Below, piece by piece: positions 20,862 to 31,997 of a stretch of DNA of 64,000 bases. The stretch comes from Pictodentalium vernedei (taxonomy: Eukaryota; Mollusca; Scaphopoda; Dentaliida; Dentaliidae): assembly GCA_031216915.1 (NCBI GenBank), contig CM062297.1, positions 362,899,704 through 362,963,703 on the forward strand. Reading direction: 5' to 3'. A program made the translations under genes and the position numbers. Position 1 is the stretch's first letter, and the number at the start of each line of letters is the position of its first letter. The notes under the pieces are model-generated. The model saw only the letters and a program-made list of their open reading frames with translations. It did not search any database and was not told the DNA's origin.

Positions 20862-21600
20862 ATGATAGTAAAACTAACACCTATGTTTTTGTTGTGATTG
20901 AATGAAGGTTTTTCGTTCAAAAGAGTCGACTAAAAATATGATCGTCAGTTTTAAAAGAGTTGCGTGAATGAAAGGCATTCGTTCAAAAGAGTTGACTATA
21001 AAATATGATCTGTAAAAATAGACATTGGTGTTTTGTTTCAATGTAACGAAAAGAAATTGAGTTTAGAGACAATTAGAAAAATCTTCGTTTTTAATGGATC
21101 GTTTTAATAATGTATAATAAAATGCATTTTCCACTCAATTAGGTTTGAGTGGTAAATTTTTAATATATTCATGATAATGATCAGAGATTTGAATGAATGA
21201 ATGAATGAATGAATCCCTTTTAACGTTAAATTAGAAAAAAACAGTTTCTTTTATGTGCTGGAATGTTTTTAATTGTCTTCAAAGGTTCTCTCTCAATTCG
21301 ACATTGAGTGAATGGTTTTTTGATATATGAATGGAATTCCTTTTAACAAACGTAAACTACTCTCAAATGCATTAAATGAGAAACCGGTTTGTCATGTGCT
21401 TAAAACGTTTTTAAACTTTTAAGTCTTCCCAATTCAATCAATACTGAGTTGAGATATGAATTTTTTAGTTATTATATTAAAGACAGAAGATTTTTTATTA
21501 ACTTAAAACATAAAAATATAATTATACATTTAATTTTGAAAATAATAAAAATAACTCACATTAGCATACTTAAAGGAACATTAACAATTAAAAACGAAAA
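20862..21600. other. Leader of chimeric unit
   Basis: Two diverged minisatellite-type units (20905-21005), a (GAAT)n tract at 21192-21215, and the doubled CCTTTTAAC block. The AT-rich run into the first gene matches 15480-15620. No gene is seen. Confidence 0.65.
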
Positions 21601-22503
21601 ATGTTTTTACAGATGGATTCTAGGCGCCGAGATCAAATTTTAGACGAGTATGAATGTGCCAAGAAGGGCATTCAATTGGCTGACAGAATCAGACGTCTTG
21701 GTGAGATTGAAATCAAACGCAAAGCCACAAAAATATTTAAACCTGTGACGGAGGATCAAGAGCAAAGCAGGAAGGAGATAGTCGAAGAATTGAGACCCAT
21801 AAAAGAGAGTTCTTTGAGAATGGGTTCGTTGCCCGGTAGTTTTGAAAATCGGTATTCTGTTCAATCTACACCGGATTACGTTCCCACGGGAATTCAAACC
21901 GACTTGAGCGAGAGTGGCGATACAGCTTCGACTATCACCACTGATAGCGTCGCGTCGTCCGAGGATGGCGGTAAGAGAGATCTGTTGTATGGATTTTATA
22001 ACGATTCGGATGGGAGAACTTTTGTTGGTGACACAGAAGTAGAAATAGATGATGATGAATTAACCGTAGGCTCGAATAGATACGAATTAACTGATGGACT
22101 ACGCAGATTGCTCCTTTATGACAAGCCTAGTGATTACACGGAACAGGATTTTGACAATTACGGCGACATTCTGGTTCAGACCCACGCCATGAAGAGAAAT
22201 AATGATGTCAGAGAGACGAGACCCAAAGCCAACAGAGGTTACAAGTGGTCGAAAGTGGTGAAACCCATATGGGATATGAATAAGAAGTTCGTCGAATCAG
22301 TGACTGGCAAAGGGGTGAAAACCACTTTTCTTCCGAGCGATTCTGACACTCTGTCTCAGAGATTGAGTTTGTTGATGGCGAGCAGATGGGCTGGTAACAC
22401 AGGATTAGATAATCAGATAGTTACTATATCTGACGAATTGTTAAGACAGAAGGTTTTGAATAAAAACCATTATAAAAGGCTGATGAACGAATTGAAGGAT
22501 TGA
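21601..22503 (+). CDS. Polinton conserved leftmost protein (chimeric unit)
   Basis: 300 residues, open; nearly identical to the inner copy at 27628 and clearly different from the outer copy at 15621 (for example DEYECAKKGIQLADRIRRLG against GEYERAKKSIQSADRSRCLG). See 15621 for the description. Confidence 0.82.
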   Translation: MFLQMDSRRRDQILDEYECAKKGIQLADRIRRLGEIEIKRKATKIFKPVTEDQEQSRKEIVEELRPIKESSLRMGSLPGSFENRYSVQSTPDYVPTGIQTDLSESGDTASTITTDSVASSEDGGKRDLLYGFYNDSDGRTFVGDTEVEIDDDELTVGSNRYELTDGLRRLLLYDKPSDYTEQDFDNYGDILVQTHAMKRNNDVRETRPKANRGYKWSKVVKPIWDMNKKFVESVTGKGVKTTFLPSDSDTLSQRLSLLMASRWAGNTGLDNQIVTISDELLRQKVLNKNHYKRLMNELKD

Positions 22504-22649
22504 TGTGTATATAATAAGTAGAGAGAAACAAACAAACAAACAAAATATACAAAATAAAACAGTAAATTTTTACACTAGAATAATAAAAGTATTTAAACAA
22601 CAAAACGATTTACTAGTGAAAAAAACAAAATATATTATAAAAATAAAAT

Positions 22650-22922
22650 ATGTTGGTGATAAAGAACAGGGGATACGTCAGAACTTATGTTCAAGGCGGT
22701 TCTGGCATTGTTGATTCTATAATGCGAGCGTTCACGAGCGATACGGGTAGAAAACTCGCATCGACTGCGTTTGAGGTCGGTAAGAAGACGGCTCTGGATG
22801 CTGGTAAGAAAGCCGCTTCCGAAGCCAGTGGTAGGATAGCTTCTGTGGCTGACAAGAGGGCAGCCGACGCGTTGATCGACAAGTTGATCAGTCCACCGTT
22901 GAAGCGAGCTGTGTTAGAGTGA
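22650..22922 (+). CDS. Small GG-motif pX-like protein (chimeric unit)
   Basis: 90 residues, inner-like sequence, same GGSG motif and Ala/Lys-rich body as 16658. Confidence 0.58.
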   Translation: MLVIKNRGYVRTYVQGGSGIVDSIMRAFTSDTGRKLASTAFEVGKKTALDAGKKAASEASGRIASVADKRAADALIDKLISPPLKRAVLE

Positions 22923-23121
22923 ACGCCGAAAAGTTGGAAAGATTTTAAGGATGCTGTGGAACCCATACAAGATTTAGCTAAAATGACGAGTGGATCAGGA
23001 TTGAAGAGAACTCGCGACGGTGTGATATAAATAAATAATAATATTAAAAACTGAGTTTGAAAAACATAAAAAATTGTGTTTGAAGGAATCTAAAATAACA
23101 AACAAAAAAAATAAAACAAAG

Positions 23122-23970
23122 ATGAACATTAAAGATATGTCTTGGAACGATGCTGCAACTAAGAGGTCGAATAATGAGTTCTTTCCCAAAAGCATAAGAG
23201 GCTTGATAGTGGGAAAATCGAATTGTGGAAAGACCAATCTGTTGATGAATCTGCTGTCCCGACCCGACTGGTTGGTTTACGAAAGATTGTTTGTGTTTGG
23301 CAAGAGCTTGTTTCAACCCGAATACAGATTGCTTTGAGAGTGCATGGATCGTAGATTGCCCAAGGACGTCATAGCCAGAATCTTTGACAGTAGGGAGGAA
23401 TTCGACAAAAGTGAAGCTCCTCTTTCGACCATTTTGGATGGTGCGGCGATGGAACTGATGAAGAGAAATGCATCTTCAAACGTCGAGTGTCGATTTTTTG
23501 AGAACGCTAGCAACGTTCCGGATCCTAGAGAATTGAAATCGGAAGATAAGAATCTCATGATTTTCGATGATCTGCTTTTGGAGAGACAGAACCGATGCGA
23601 ATCGTATTACGTTAGGGGTCGACCCAGCAACGTGGACTGTTTCTACCTGTCGCAGAATTATTTTCGATTGCCCAGACAGACGATAAGGGAGAACGCTAAT
23701 TTTCTATGTCTCTTTCGCCAAGATCTCAAGAATCTCAATCACATCTACAGCGATCACGTCGCAAACGACATGAGCGTGGCGGAATTCAGGAGATTCTGCA
23801 AGAGGGTTTGGGATGGAGGACTTTACAATTTCGTCGTGATCGATTTGACTAGCGAATTTAATCCTGGAAAATATCGGTGTGGATTCGACAAGTTTTATGT
23901 TTCTGATGATAATAAGATAGAGCGTGAAAATAAAAAAAATTTAGAAAATAATAAATCTTCAAATAATTAG
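23122..23970 (+). pseudogene. Packaging ATPase (chimeric unit)
   Basis: P-loop block GLIVGKSNCGKTNLLMNLLS and the same downstream blocks as 17123. It is inner-like up to its 3' end (CGFDKFYV, IERENKKNL). The switch to outer-like sequence follows immediately. Broken in this copy. Confidence 0.88.
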
Positions 23971-24003
23971 TTTTGAAAAAATAAAAAAAATAAATTAAAC
24001 AGA

Positions 24004-24759
24004 ATGTTCGAACAAGGAAAATTGTTAGAACGGATAGCCGAGAATACGGCTGCAAAACAATCCATTCAAATCATGGTGAGTAGCGATTCGACTCGATTCG
24101 CTACGACATTCGAACCTTCCATCGAATTGAATAGAGAGAAAAGATACGAGATGGCATAGGTGAATCTGGAGACTTATTATTCCTTTCCCAACGTCACTGA
24201 AAAGAATAACTCATTCAAGTATTCCGACAGAGTGGATTGGTTGGAGATTCGAATTCCCAAAGGAAGTTACGATATAGATGATTTGAACAATTACATTCAG
24301 ACACGAATGAAGACGGATGGAAAGGGAAGCAACAAGATCAGACTCGCTCCCAATCCTAATACCTTACAGACGATGTTGGATTTGGAAGATAATTTTCGAG
24401 TGGATTTCAACACGGACGATTCTATAGGCAAGATGCTGGGATTCGATCGAAAGATGTATCGAGGCCACGCGGCATCTGAAAATACAGTCGACATTCTCGC
24501 AGTCAATAGCATTCTGGTGAACATGGATGTGATTGCTGGAAGCTACGTGAATGGTAGCTCTCAACCAACGATCTATTCCTACTTTCCAAACGTGTCGCCG
24601 GGTCATAAGATCGTGGAGCGACCTCAAAATTTAGTTTATCCACCAGTGATTTTAGACACGTTGTATAGTCTCAAAACCATGTTGACGGATCAAAATGGTG
24701 AACTGTTAGATCTTCTCGGAGAGAGGGTGACGATACGATTTCACATAAGAGAAATATAA
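24004..24759 (+). pseudogene. Penton (chimeric unit)
   Basis: Outer-like from its first codons onward. The C-terminal two-thirds is open and shows LNNYIQTRMK, DSIGKMLGFDRKMYRGHAAS, AVNSILVNMDVIAGSYVNG and IRFHIREI. Broken overall. Confidence 0.85.
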
Positions 24760-24907
24760 AAGCAAAAAAAAATAAAAATATTGTGTATATATATAGATAA
24801 CAAAAACAAAATAAACGCAATATTAATTTTACAAAATTATTTTAATATAAATAATTATCATTAAAACAAGAAAACAATTGAAGTAAATATATTTTAAAAA
24901 AAGAATT

Positions 24908-25522
24908 ATGACAGAATACGTGAAAAAAAACGTGAACATTTCCGCAGGACAGAGGAAGAAACTTGAGAGAGTGTTAAGAACTCGAGGCGAGGCGGTGAAA
25001 TTCAAATTCACTCACGAAGATGTGACGAGAGGCGGTCAGGATTCGATCGCCTGGACCAAAAGTCAAATCAAAAGGATGTAGAAAGCGATTCGTGATGGAA
25101 GAGGGTTGACGGTGAGACTGAGTCCCGCTCAATTGAGATACAATTTGAGAATGAACGGTGGTTTCATACTGCTATTGGCAGGAATCGCCACAAAAGCATT
25201 ACCCTTCGCCGCAAAGGCACTACCCTTTCTCGGAAAGACTCTCGGCGTGGGTGCTCTCACGGGACTCGCGAGTTCGGCAGTTGAGAAATTAATGGGTGGT
25301 AGCGGACTGTTTTTGAAGAAGGGAGGAGCCGTGTGTCGTCTTCACGTAGACGACAGTGGTAAAGGATTGTATCTAGAACCCGTTAGAGGTGGCAACTCTT
25401 TGAGTGGAAACGGTCTCTATCTGAAGAGTGGACAGAACATTGTGCGACTCAGCAAGGGTTCGTTGCTTGGTGAGAATTCGCCGTATAAGAATATACTGAT
25501 TTTGAATGTTATTATAATGTAA
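24908..25522 (+). pseudogene. pVI-like protein with GG motifs (chimeric unit)
   Basis: Nearly identical to the outer copy at 18880 (shared ILLLAGIATKALPFAAKALPF where inner has IPLLAGIAAKALPFTAKALPF). Broken. Confidence 0.7.
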
Positions 25523-25565
25523 AAAAAATTATATAAATCATAGAAAGTATAAAATAATATATAAA

Positions 25566-25946
25566 ATGGATAAAAAGGTGGAGAAACAATTAGACGATAA
25601 TGATGAATATCGTGAGATAGAGTGCGAAAAAGATGTGGAAAAACGATTAGACGCTAATGATGGATATCTTAGGAAAGGAATAATAAAAGAGTTAAATAAA
25701 GATCGGGATATGCGGTTGAAATTTAAAAGAATGAGACGTTTTCCACCGTTACCACTACCCTCTGAAGAGAATGGTGATGATGCGAGTGTTACCAAGAGAT
25801 GCACAACATTCGTTCATAATTATGATTCGGATAAACAAATGTGTTGTTATAAAAACGTAGCATATCACAAAAAAAAGATAAAAAGAAAAGAAGAATCGAT
25901 GCTGAAATTTAAGAAAAAAGGAAACGTTATTATAATATATGGGTAA
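25566..25946 (+). CDS. Small charged protein (chimeric unit)
   Basis: 126 residues, near-identical to 19538. Confidence 0.6.
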   Translation: MDKKVEKQLDDNDEYREIECEKDVEKRLDANDGYLRKGIIKELNKDRDMRLKFKRMRRFPPLPLPSEENGDDASVTKRCTTFVHNYDSDKQMCCYKNVAYHKKKIKRKEESMLKFKKKGNVIIIYG

Positions 25947-25967
25947 TAGTGAAGAAGGAAAACAAAA

Positions 25968-26006
25968 AAAAGTAATGAGATTTAAAGATGATCTCATTAC
26001 TTTTTT
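25968..26006. terminator. Palindrome between converging genes (chimeric unit)
   Basis: GTAATGAGAT...ATCTCATTAC between an A run and a T run; same placement as 19945. Confidence 0.6.
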
Positions 26007-26059
26007 TTTCCTTCTTCTTCGCTAAAAAATCAATCTCTCTATTGTTTATACTTCCCAGT

Positions 26060-26399
26060 CCATTATTAGCATGTTGACACTCGTGTATTCTCCTTTTTCG
26101 AAAATGTGTTGAATGTTTATCTTTACTTTTTAGAGTTTTTTTTACATCGGTTAATGCGCTCTCACCACCCGATTTGTCCACGAGTTCGAGTGAGATTTTT
26201 GGATATATGTAACTTCCATAGAACAACGACAAATTGTCCTTGTCGAATTCTCTATCTTTAGCGATGACGATCTTCTGTAGATCGCTTTGGTACTCGTAAA
26301 ACAAATCGAGCATGGCTTCATCCAATTTCAACGACATCTTATATTTGTCATATTTATGCTCTAAGTCCTTCATCTCGACCTCGTTCAATTCGATGGAAT
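26060..26399 (-). pseudogene. Small minus-strand protein, 3' part (chimeric unit)
   Basis: Copy of 20030-20373, ending at the same CGTGTT junction with a Polinton terminus. It belongs to the outer-derived half of the unit. Confidence 0.75.
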
Positions 26400-26405
26400 C
26401 GTGTT

Positions 26406-26889
26406 AGTAGGTGGTAAAGGCCGATTTGGTATCACTTTGTACATGTACCGTACATGTACACTTACATCGATGTACACCTCCATAGGATTTAGTGTTAAAA
26501 TCGTGTACAGGTACACGATTTTAACGTTTTTTAGGGTGATTTGGAATCGGCTTTGCCGATTCAAAATCACTGGATTCTATATACAAATCGCTCAAGAGTA
26601 AAAAAAAACGCATGAAATTTTAAGGAAAAAGAGGTGTATCGTCTGATTTGGAATCGGCAAATGGGTTTCCCCCCATAGGATTCAGTGTTAAAATGTGAGC
26701 AAAAAACGTGTTGACGTTTTTAAATCATCATCTTGCTGATTCTAAATCATCCGTGTCTGTACACGATTTTAACACTGAATCCCTATGGAGGCGTACACGG
26801 AAATCCATTTGCGGATTTTACGTCAGAAATCGAATCGTGTACGGTACACGGAAAGGAGGTGATTTTGAACCGGCAAACCCACTGTCACG
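26406..26889. repeat. Inner Polinton TIR, left
   Basis: See 20380; inverted match of 43932-44412. Contains GTTAAAATCGTGTAC facing GTACACGATTTTAAC across a 2-base centre, near 26494-26525. Confidence 0.92.
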
Positions 26890-27627
26890 ATGATAGTAAA
26901 ACTAACACCTATGTTTTTGTTGTGATTGAATGAAGGTTTTTCGTTCAAAAGAGTCGACTAAAAATATGAGCGTCAGTTTTAAAAGAGTTGCGTGAATGAA
27001 AGGCATTCGTTCAAAAGAGTTGACTATAAAATATGATCTGTAAAAATAGACATTGGTGTTTTGTTTCAATGTAACGAAAAGAAATTGAGTTTAGAGACAA
27101 TTAGAAAAATCTTCGTTTTTAATGGATCGTTTTAATAATGTATAATAAAACGCATTTTCCACTCAATTAGGTTTGAGTGGTAAATTTTTAATATATTCAT
27201 GATAATGATCAGAGATTTGAATGAATGAATGAATGAATGAATCCCTTTTAACGTTAAATTAGAAAAAACAGTTTCTTTTATGTGCTGGAATGTTTTTAAT
27301 TGTCATCAAAGGTTCTCTCTCAATTCGACATTGAGTGAATGGTTTTTTGATATATGAATGGAATTCCTTTTAACAAACGTAAATTACTCTCAAATGCATT
27401 AAATGAGAAACCGGTTTGTCATGTGCTTAAAACATTTTTAAACTTTCAAGTTTTCCCAATTCAATCAATACTGAGTTGAGATATGAATTTTTTAGTTATT
27501 ATATTAAAGACAGAAGATTTTTTATTAACTTAAAACATAAAAATATAATTATACATTTAATTTTGAAAATAATAAAAATAACTCACATTAGCATACTTAA
27601 AGGAACATTAACAATTAAAAACGAAAA
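26890..27627. other. Leader of inner element
   Basis: Two minisatellite-type units, (GAAT)n at about 27220-27241, the doubled CCTTTTAAC block and the conserved AT-rich run into the first gene. Confidence 0.65.
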
Positions 27628-28530
27628 ATGTTTTTACAGATGGATTCTAGGCGCCGAGATCAAATTTTAGACGAGTATGAATGTGCCAAGAAGGGCATTC
27701 AATTGGCTGATAGAATCAGACGTCTTGGTGAGATTGAAATCAAACGCAAAGCCACAAAAATATTTAAACCTGTGACGGAGGATCAAGAGCAAAGCAGGAA
27801 GGAGATAGTAGAAGAATTGAGACCCATAAAAGAGAGTTCTTTGAGAATGGGTTCGTTGCCCGGTAGTTTTGAAAATCGGTATTCTGTTCAATCTACACCG
27901 CATTACGTTCCCACGGGAATTCAAACCGACTTGAGCGAGAGTGGCGATACAGCTTCGACTATCACCACTGATAGCGTCGCGTCGTCCGAGGATGGTGGTA
28001 AGAGAGATCTGTTGTATGGATTTTATAACGATTCGGATGGGAGAACTTTTGTTGGTGACACAGAAGTAGAAATAGATGATGATGAATTAACCGTAGGCTC
28101 GAATAGATACGAATTAACTGATGGACTGCGCAGATTGCTCCTTTACGACAAGCCTAGTGATTACACGGAACATGATTTTGACAATTACGGCGACATTCTG
28201 GTTCAGACCCACGCCAAGAAGAGAAATAATGATGTCAGAGAGACGAGACCCAAAGCCAACAGAGGTTACAAGTGGTCGAAAGTGGTGAAACCCATATGGG
28301 ATATGAATAAGAAGTTCGTCGAATCAGTGACTGGCAAAGGGGTGAAAACCACTTTTCTTCCGAGCGATTCTGACATTCTGTCTCAGAGATTGAGTTTGTT
28401 GATGGCGAGCAGACGGGCTGGTAACACAGGATTAGGTAATCAGATAGTTACTATATCTGACGAATTGTTAAGACAGAAGGTTTTGAATAAAAACCATTAT
28501 AAAAGGCTGATGAACGAATTGAAGGATTGA
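27628..28530 (+). CDS. Polinton conserved leftmost protein (inner)
   Basis: 300 residues, open; description as at 15621. Shared core TDGLRRLLLYDKPSDYTE, KRNNDVRETRPKANRGYKW and the basic C-terminus. Confidence 0.82.
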   Translation: MFLQMDSRRRDQILDEYECAKKGIQLADRIRRLGEIEIKRKATKIFKPVTEDQEQSRKEIVEELRPIKESSLRMGSLPGSFENRYSVQSTPHYVPTGIQTDLSESGDTASTITTDSVASSEDGGKRDLLYGFYNDSDGRTFVGDTEVEIDDDELTVGSNRYELTDGLRRLLLYDKPSDYTEHDFDNYGDILVQTHAKKRNNDVRETRPKANRGYKWSKVVKPIWDMNKKFVESVTGKGVKTTFLPSDSDILSQRLSLLMASRRAGNTGLGNQIVTISDELLRQKVLNKNHYKRLMNELKD

Positions 28531-28676
28531 TGTGTATATAATAAGTAGAGAGAAACAAACAAACAAACAAAATATACAAAATAAAACAGTAAATTTTTAC
28601 ACTAGAATAATAAAAGTATTTAAACAACAAAACGATTTACTAGTGAAAAAAACAAAATATATTATAAAAATAAAAT

Positions 28677-28952
28677 ATGTTGGTGATAAAGAACAGGGGA
28701 TACGTCAGAACTTATGTTCAAGGCGGTTCTGGCATCGTTGATTCTATAATGCGAGCGTTCACGAGCGATGCGGGTAGAAAACTCGCATCGACTGCGTTTG
28801 AGGTCGGTAAGAAGACGGCTTTGGATGCTGGTAAAAAAGCTGCTGCTTCCGAAGCCAGTGGTAGGATAGCTACTGTGGCTGACAAGAGGGCAGCCGGCGC
28901 GTTGATCGACAAGTTGATCAGTCCACCGGTGAAGCAAGCTGCATTAGAGTGA
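28677..28952 (+). CDS. Small GG-motif pX-like protein (inner)
   Basis: 91 residues, with MLVIKNRGYVRTYVQGGSG and a repeated Ala/Lys/Gly helix body. See 16658. Confidence 0.58.
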   Translation: MLVIKNRGYVRTYVQGGSGIVDSIMRAFTSDAGRKLASTAFEVGKKTALDAGKKAAASEASGRIATVADKRAAGALIDKLISPPVKQAALE

Positions 28953-29151
28953 ACGCCGAAAAGTTGGAAAGATTTTAAGGATGCTGTGGTACCCATATAA
29001 GATTTAGCTAAAATGACGAGTGGATCAGGATTGAAGAGAACTCGCGACGGTGTGATATAAATAAATAATAATATTAAAAACTGAGTTTGAAAAAAATAAA
29101 AAATTGTGTTTGAAGGAATCTAAAATAACAAACAAACAAAATAAAACAAAG

Positions 29152-30000
29152 ATGAACATTAAAGATATGTCTTGGAACGATGCTGCAACTAAGAGGTCGA
29201 ATAATGAGTTCTTTCTCAAAAGCATAAGAGGCTTGATAGTGGGAAAATCGAATTGTGAAAAGACCAATCTGTTGATGAATCTGCTGTCCCGACCCGACTG
29301 GTTGGATTACGAAAGATTGTTTGTGTTTGGCAAGAGCTTGTTTCAACCCGAATACAGATTGCTTCGAGAGTGCATGGATCGTAGATTGCCCAAGGACGTT
29401 AAAGCTAGAATCTTTGACAGTAGGGAGGAATTCGACAAAAGTGAAACTCCTCTTTCGACCATTTTGGATGGTGCGGCGATGGAACTGATGAAGAGAAATG
29501 CACCTTCGAATGTCGAGTGTCGATTTTATGAGAACGCTAGCGACATTCCTGATCCTAGAGAATTGAAATCGGAAGATAAGAATCTCATGATTTTCGACGA
29601 TCTGCTTTTGGAGAGACAGAACCGATGCGAATCGTATTACTTTTGGGGTCGACACAGCAACGTGGACTGTTTCTACCTGTCGCAGAATTATTTTCGATTG
29701 CCCGAACAGACAATAAGGGAGAATGCTAATTTTCTATGTCTCTTTCGACAAGATCTCAAGAATCTCAATCACATCTACGGCGATCACGTCGCAAACAACA
29801 TGTGCGTGGCGGAATTCAGGAGATTCTGCAAGAGGGTTTGGGATGGAGGACTTTACAATTTCGTCGTGATCGATTTGACTAGCGAATTTAATCACGGAAA
29901 ATATCGGTGTGGATTCGACAAGTTTTATGTTTCTGATGATAATAAGATAGAGCGTGAAAATAAAAAAAATTTAGAAAATAATAAATCTTCAAATAATTAG
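29152..30000 (+). CDS. Packaging ATPase (inner)
   Basis: About 282 residues from MNIKDMSWNDAATKRSNNE, open to the end. P-loop region SIRGLIVGKSNC...KTNLLMNLL near residues 22-42, Walker B-like LMIFDDLLLE near 145, arginine-rich ENANFLCLFRQDLKNL, and CKRVWDGGLYNFVVIDLTS. Length and order fit the FtsK/HerA-type ATPases of Polintons and adintoviruses. The start at 29152 matches all three units; an upstream in-frame ATG at 29104 is less likely because it lies in the AT-rich leader. Located between the pX-like and penton genes. Confidence 0.88.
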   Translation: MNIKDMSWNDAATKRSNNEFFLKSIRGLIVGKSNCEKTNLLMNLLSRPDWLDYERLFVFGKSLFQPEYRLLRECMDRRLPKDVKARIFDSREEFDKSETPLSTILDGAAMELMKRNAPSNVECRFYENASDIPDPRELKSEDKNLMIFDDLLLERQNRCESYYFWGRHSNVDCFYLSQNYFRLPEQTIRENANFLCLFRQDLKNLNHIYGDHVANNMCVAEFRRFCKRVWDGGLYNFVVIDLTSEFNHGKYRCGFDKFYVSDDNKIERENKKNLENNKSSNN

Positions 30001-30033
30001 TTTTGAAAAAATAAAAAAAATAAATTAAACATA

Positions 30034-30789
30034 ATGTTCGAACAAGGAAAATTGTTAGAATGGATAGCCGGGAATACGGCTGCAAAACAATCCATTCAAA
30101 TCGTGGTGAGTGGCGATTCGACTCGATTCGCTACGAAATTCGAACCTTCCATCGAATTGAATAGAGAGAAAAGATACGAGATGGCGTTGGTGAATCTGGA
30201 GACTTATTATTCCTTTCCCAACGTCACTGAAAAGAATAACTCATTCAAGTATTCCGACGGAGTGGATTGGTTGGAGATTCGAATTCCCAAAGGAAGTTAT
30301 GACATAGACGATTTGAACAATTACATTCAGACGCGAATGAAGACGGATGGAAAGGGAAGCAACAAGATCAGACTCGCTCCCAATCCTAATACCTTACAGA
30401 CGATGTTGGATTTGGAAGATAATTTTCGAGTGGATTTCAACATGGACGATTCTATAGGCAAGATGCTGGGATTCGATCAAAAGATGTATCGAGGCCACGC
30501 GGCATCTGAAAATACGGTCGACATTCTCGCAGTCAATAGCATTCTGGTGAACGTGGATGTGATTGCTGGAAGCTACGTGAATGGTAGAACTCAACCGACG
30601 ATCTATTCCTCCTTTCCAAACGTGTCGCCGGGTTACAAGATCGTGGAGCGACCTCGAAATTTAGTTTATCTACCAGTTATTTTAGACACGTTGTATAGTC
30701 TCAAAACCACGTTGATGGATCAAAATGGTGAACTGTTAGATCTTCTCGGAGAGAGGGTGACGATACGATTTCACATAAGAGAAATATAA
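30034..30789 (+). CDS. Penton / minor capsid protein (inner)
   Basis: 251 residues, open throughout, and the reference for this gene in the window. Typical Polinton penton blocks: RYEMALVNLETYYSFPNVTE, VDWLEIRIPKGSYDIDDLNN, LDLEDNFRVDFNMDDSIGKM, AVNSILVNVDVIAGSYVNG, PTIYSSFPNVSPGYKI and GELLDLLGERVTIRFHIREI. In this family the protein is a single jelly-roll that forms the five-fold vertices. It starts 33 bp after the ATPase stop, so the two are probably co-transcribed. Confidence 0.9.
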   Translation: MFEQGKLLEWIAGNTAAKQSIQIVVSGDSTRFATKFEPSIELNREKRYEMALVNLETYYSFPNVTEKNNSFKYSDGVDWLEIRIPKGSYDIDDLNNYIQTRMKTDGKGSNKIRLAPNPNTLQTMLDLEDNFRVDFNMDDSIGKMLGFDQKMYRGHAASENTVDILAVNSILVNVDVIAGSYVNGRTQPTIYSSFPNVSPGYKIVERPRNLVYLPVILDTLYSLKTTLMDQNGELLDLLGERVTIRFHIREI

Positions 30790-30937
30790 AAGCAAAAAAA
30801 AATATATATATTGTGTATATATATAGATAACAAAAATAAAATAAACGCAATATTAATTTTACAAAATTATTTTAATATAAATAATTATCATTGAAACAAG
30901 AAAACAATTGAAGTAAATATATTTTAAAAAAAGAATT

Positions 30938-31551
30938 ATGACAGAATACATGAAAAAAAACGTGAACATATCCGCAGGACAGAGGAAGAAACTTGAGAGA
31001 GCGTTAAGAACTCGAGGCGAGGCGGTGAAATTCAAATTAACTCACGAAGATCTGACAAGAGGCGGTCAGGATTCGATCGCCTGGACCAAAAGTCAAATCA
31101 AAAGGATGGAGAAAGCGATTCATGATGGAAGAGGGTTGACAGTGAGATTGAGTCCCGCTCAATTGAGATACAATTTGAGAATGAAAGGTGGTTTCATACC
31201 GCTATTGGCAGGAATCGCTGCAAAAGCATTACCCTTCACCGCAAAGGCACTACCCTTTCTCGGAAAGACTCTCGGCGTGGGTGCTCTCACGGGACTCGCG
31301 AGTTCGGCAGTTGAGAAATTAATGGGTGGTAGCGGACTGTTTTTGAAGCAGGGAGGAGCCGTGTGTCGCGTTCACGTAGATGACAGCGGTAAAGGATTTA
31401 TCTAGAACCCGTTAGAGGTGGCAACTCTTTGAGTGGAAACAGTCTCTATCTGAAGAGTGGACAGAACGTTGTGCGACTCGGCAAGGGTTTGTTGCTTGGT
31501 GAGAATTCGCCGTTTAAGAATATACCGATTTTGAATGTTATTATAATGTAA
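30938..31551 (+). pseudogene. pVI-like protein with GG motifs (inner)
   Basis: Starts MTEYMKKNVNISAGQRKKLE, then LTRGGQDSIAWTKSQIKRME, LRMKGGFIPLLAGIAAKALPF and LGVGALTGLASSAVEKLMGG. The glycine-rich repeats follow. Broken overall; see 18880 for the role. Confidence 0.72.
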
Positions 31552-31593
31552 AATAATTATATAAATCATAGAAAGTATAAAATAATATATAAA

Positions 31594-31974
31594 ATGGATA
31601 AAAAGGTGGAGAAACAATTAGACAATAATGATGAATATCGCGAGATAGAGTGCGAAAAAGATGTGGAAAAACGATAAGACGCTAATGATGGATATCTTAG
31701 GAAAGGAATAATAAAAAAGTTAAATAAAGATCGGGATATGCGGTTGAAATTTAAAAGAATGAGACGTTTTCCACCGTTATCACTACCCTCTGAAGAGAAT
31801 GGTAATGATGCAAGTGTTACCAAGAGATGCACAACATTCGTTCATAATTACGATTCGGATAAACAAATGTGTTGTTATAAAAACGTAGCATATCACAAAA
31901 AAAAGAAAAAAAGAAAAGAAGAATCGACGCTGAAATTTAAGAAAAAAGGAAACGTTATTATAATATATGGGTAA
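31594..31974 (+). pseudogene. Small charged protein (inner)
   Basis: Same gene as 19538; the C-terminal part (LKFKRMRRFPPLSLPSEENG, QMCCYKNVAYHKKK) is clear. Broken. Confidence 0.58.
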
Positions 31975-31997
31975 TAGTGAAGAAGGAAAACAAAAAA

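Larger units (their letters stand above)
20380..26405 (+). repeat. Chimeric duplicated unit, 6,026 bp
   Basis: Starts with the inner-type TIR and ends with the outer gene block plus CGTGTT, so it is neither a complete element nor an independent insertion. From 20380 to about 23,941 variants follow the inner element (26406 onward). From 24,031 to 26,405 they follow the outer element (18001-20379). This is the signature of unequal crossing-over between the homologous left blocks of outer and inner. Confidence 0.88.
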
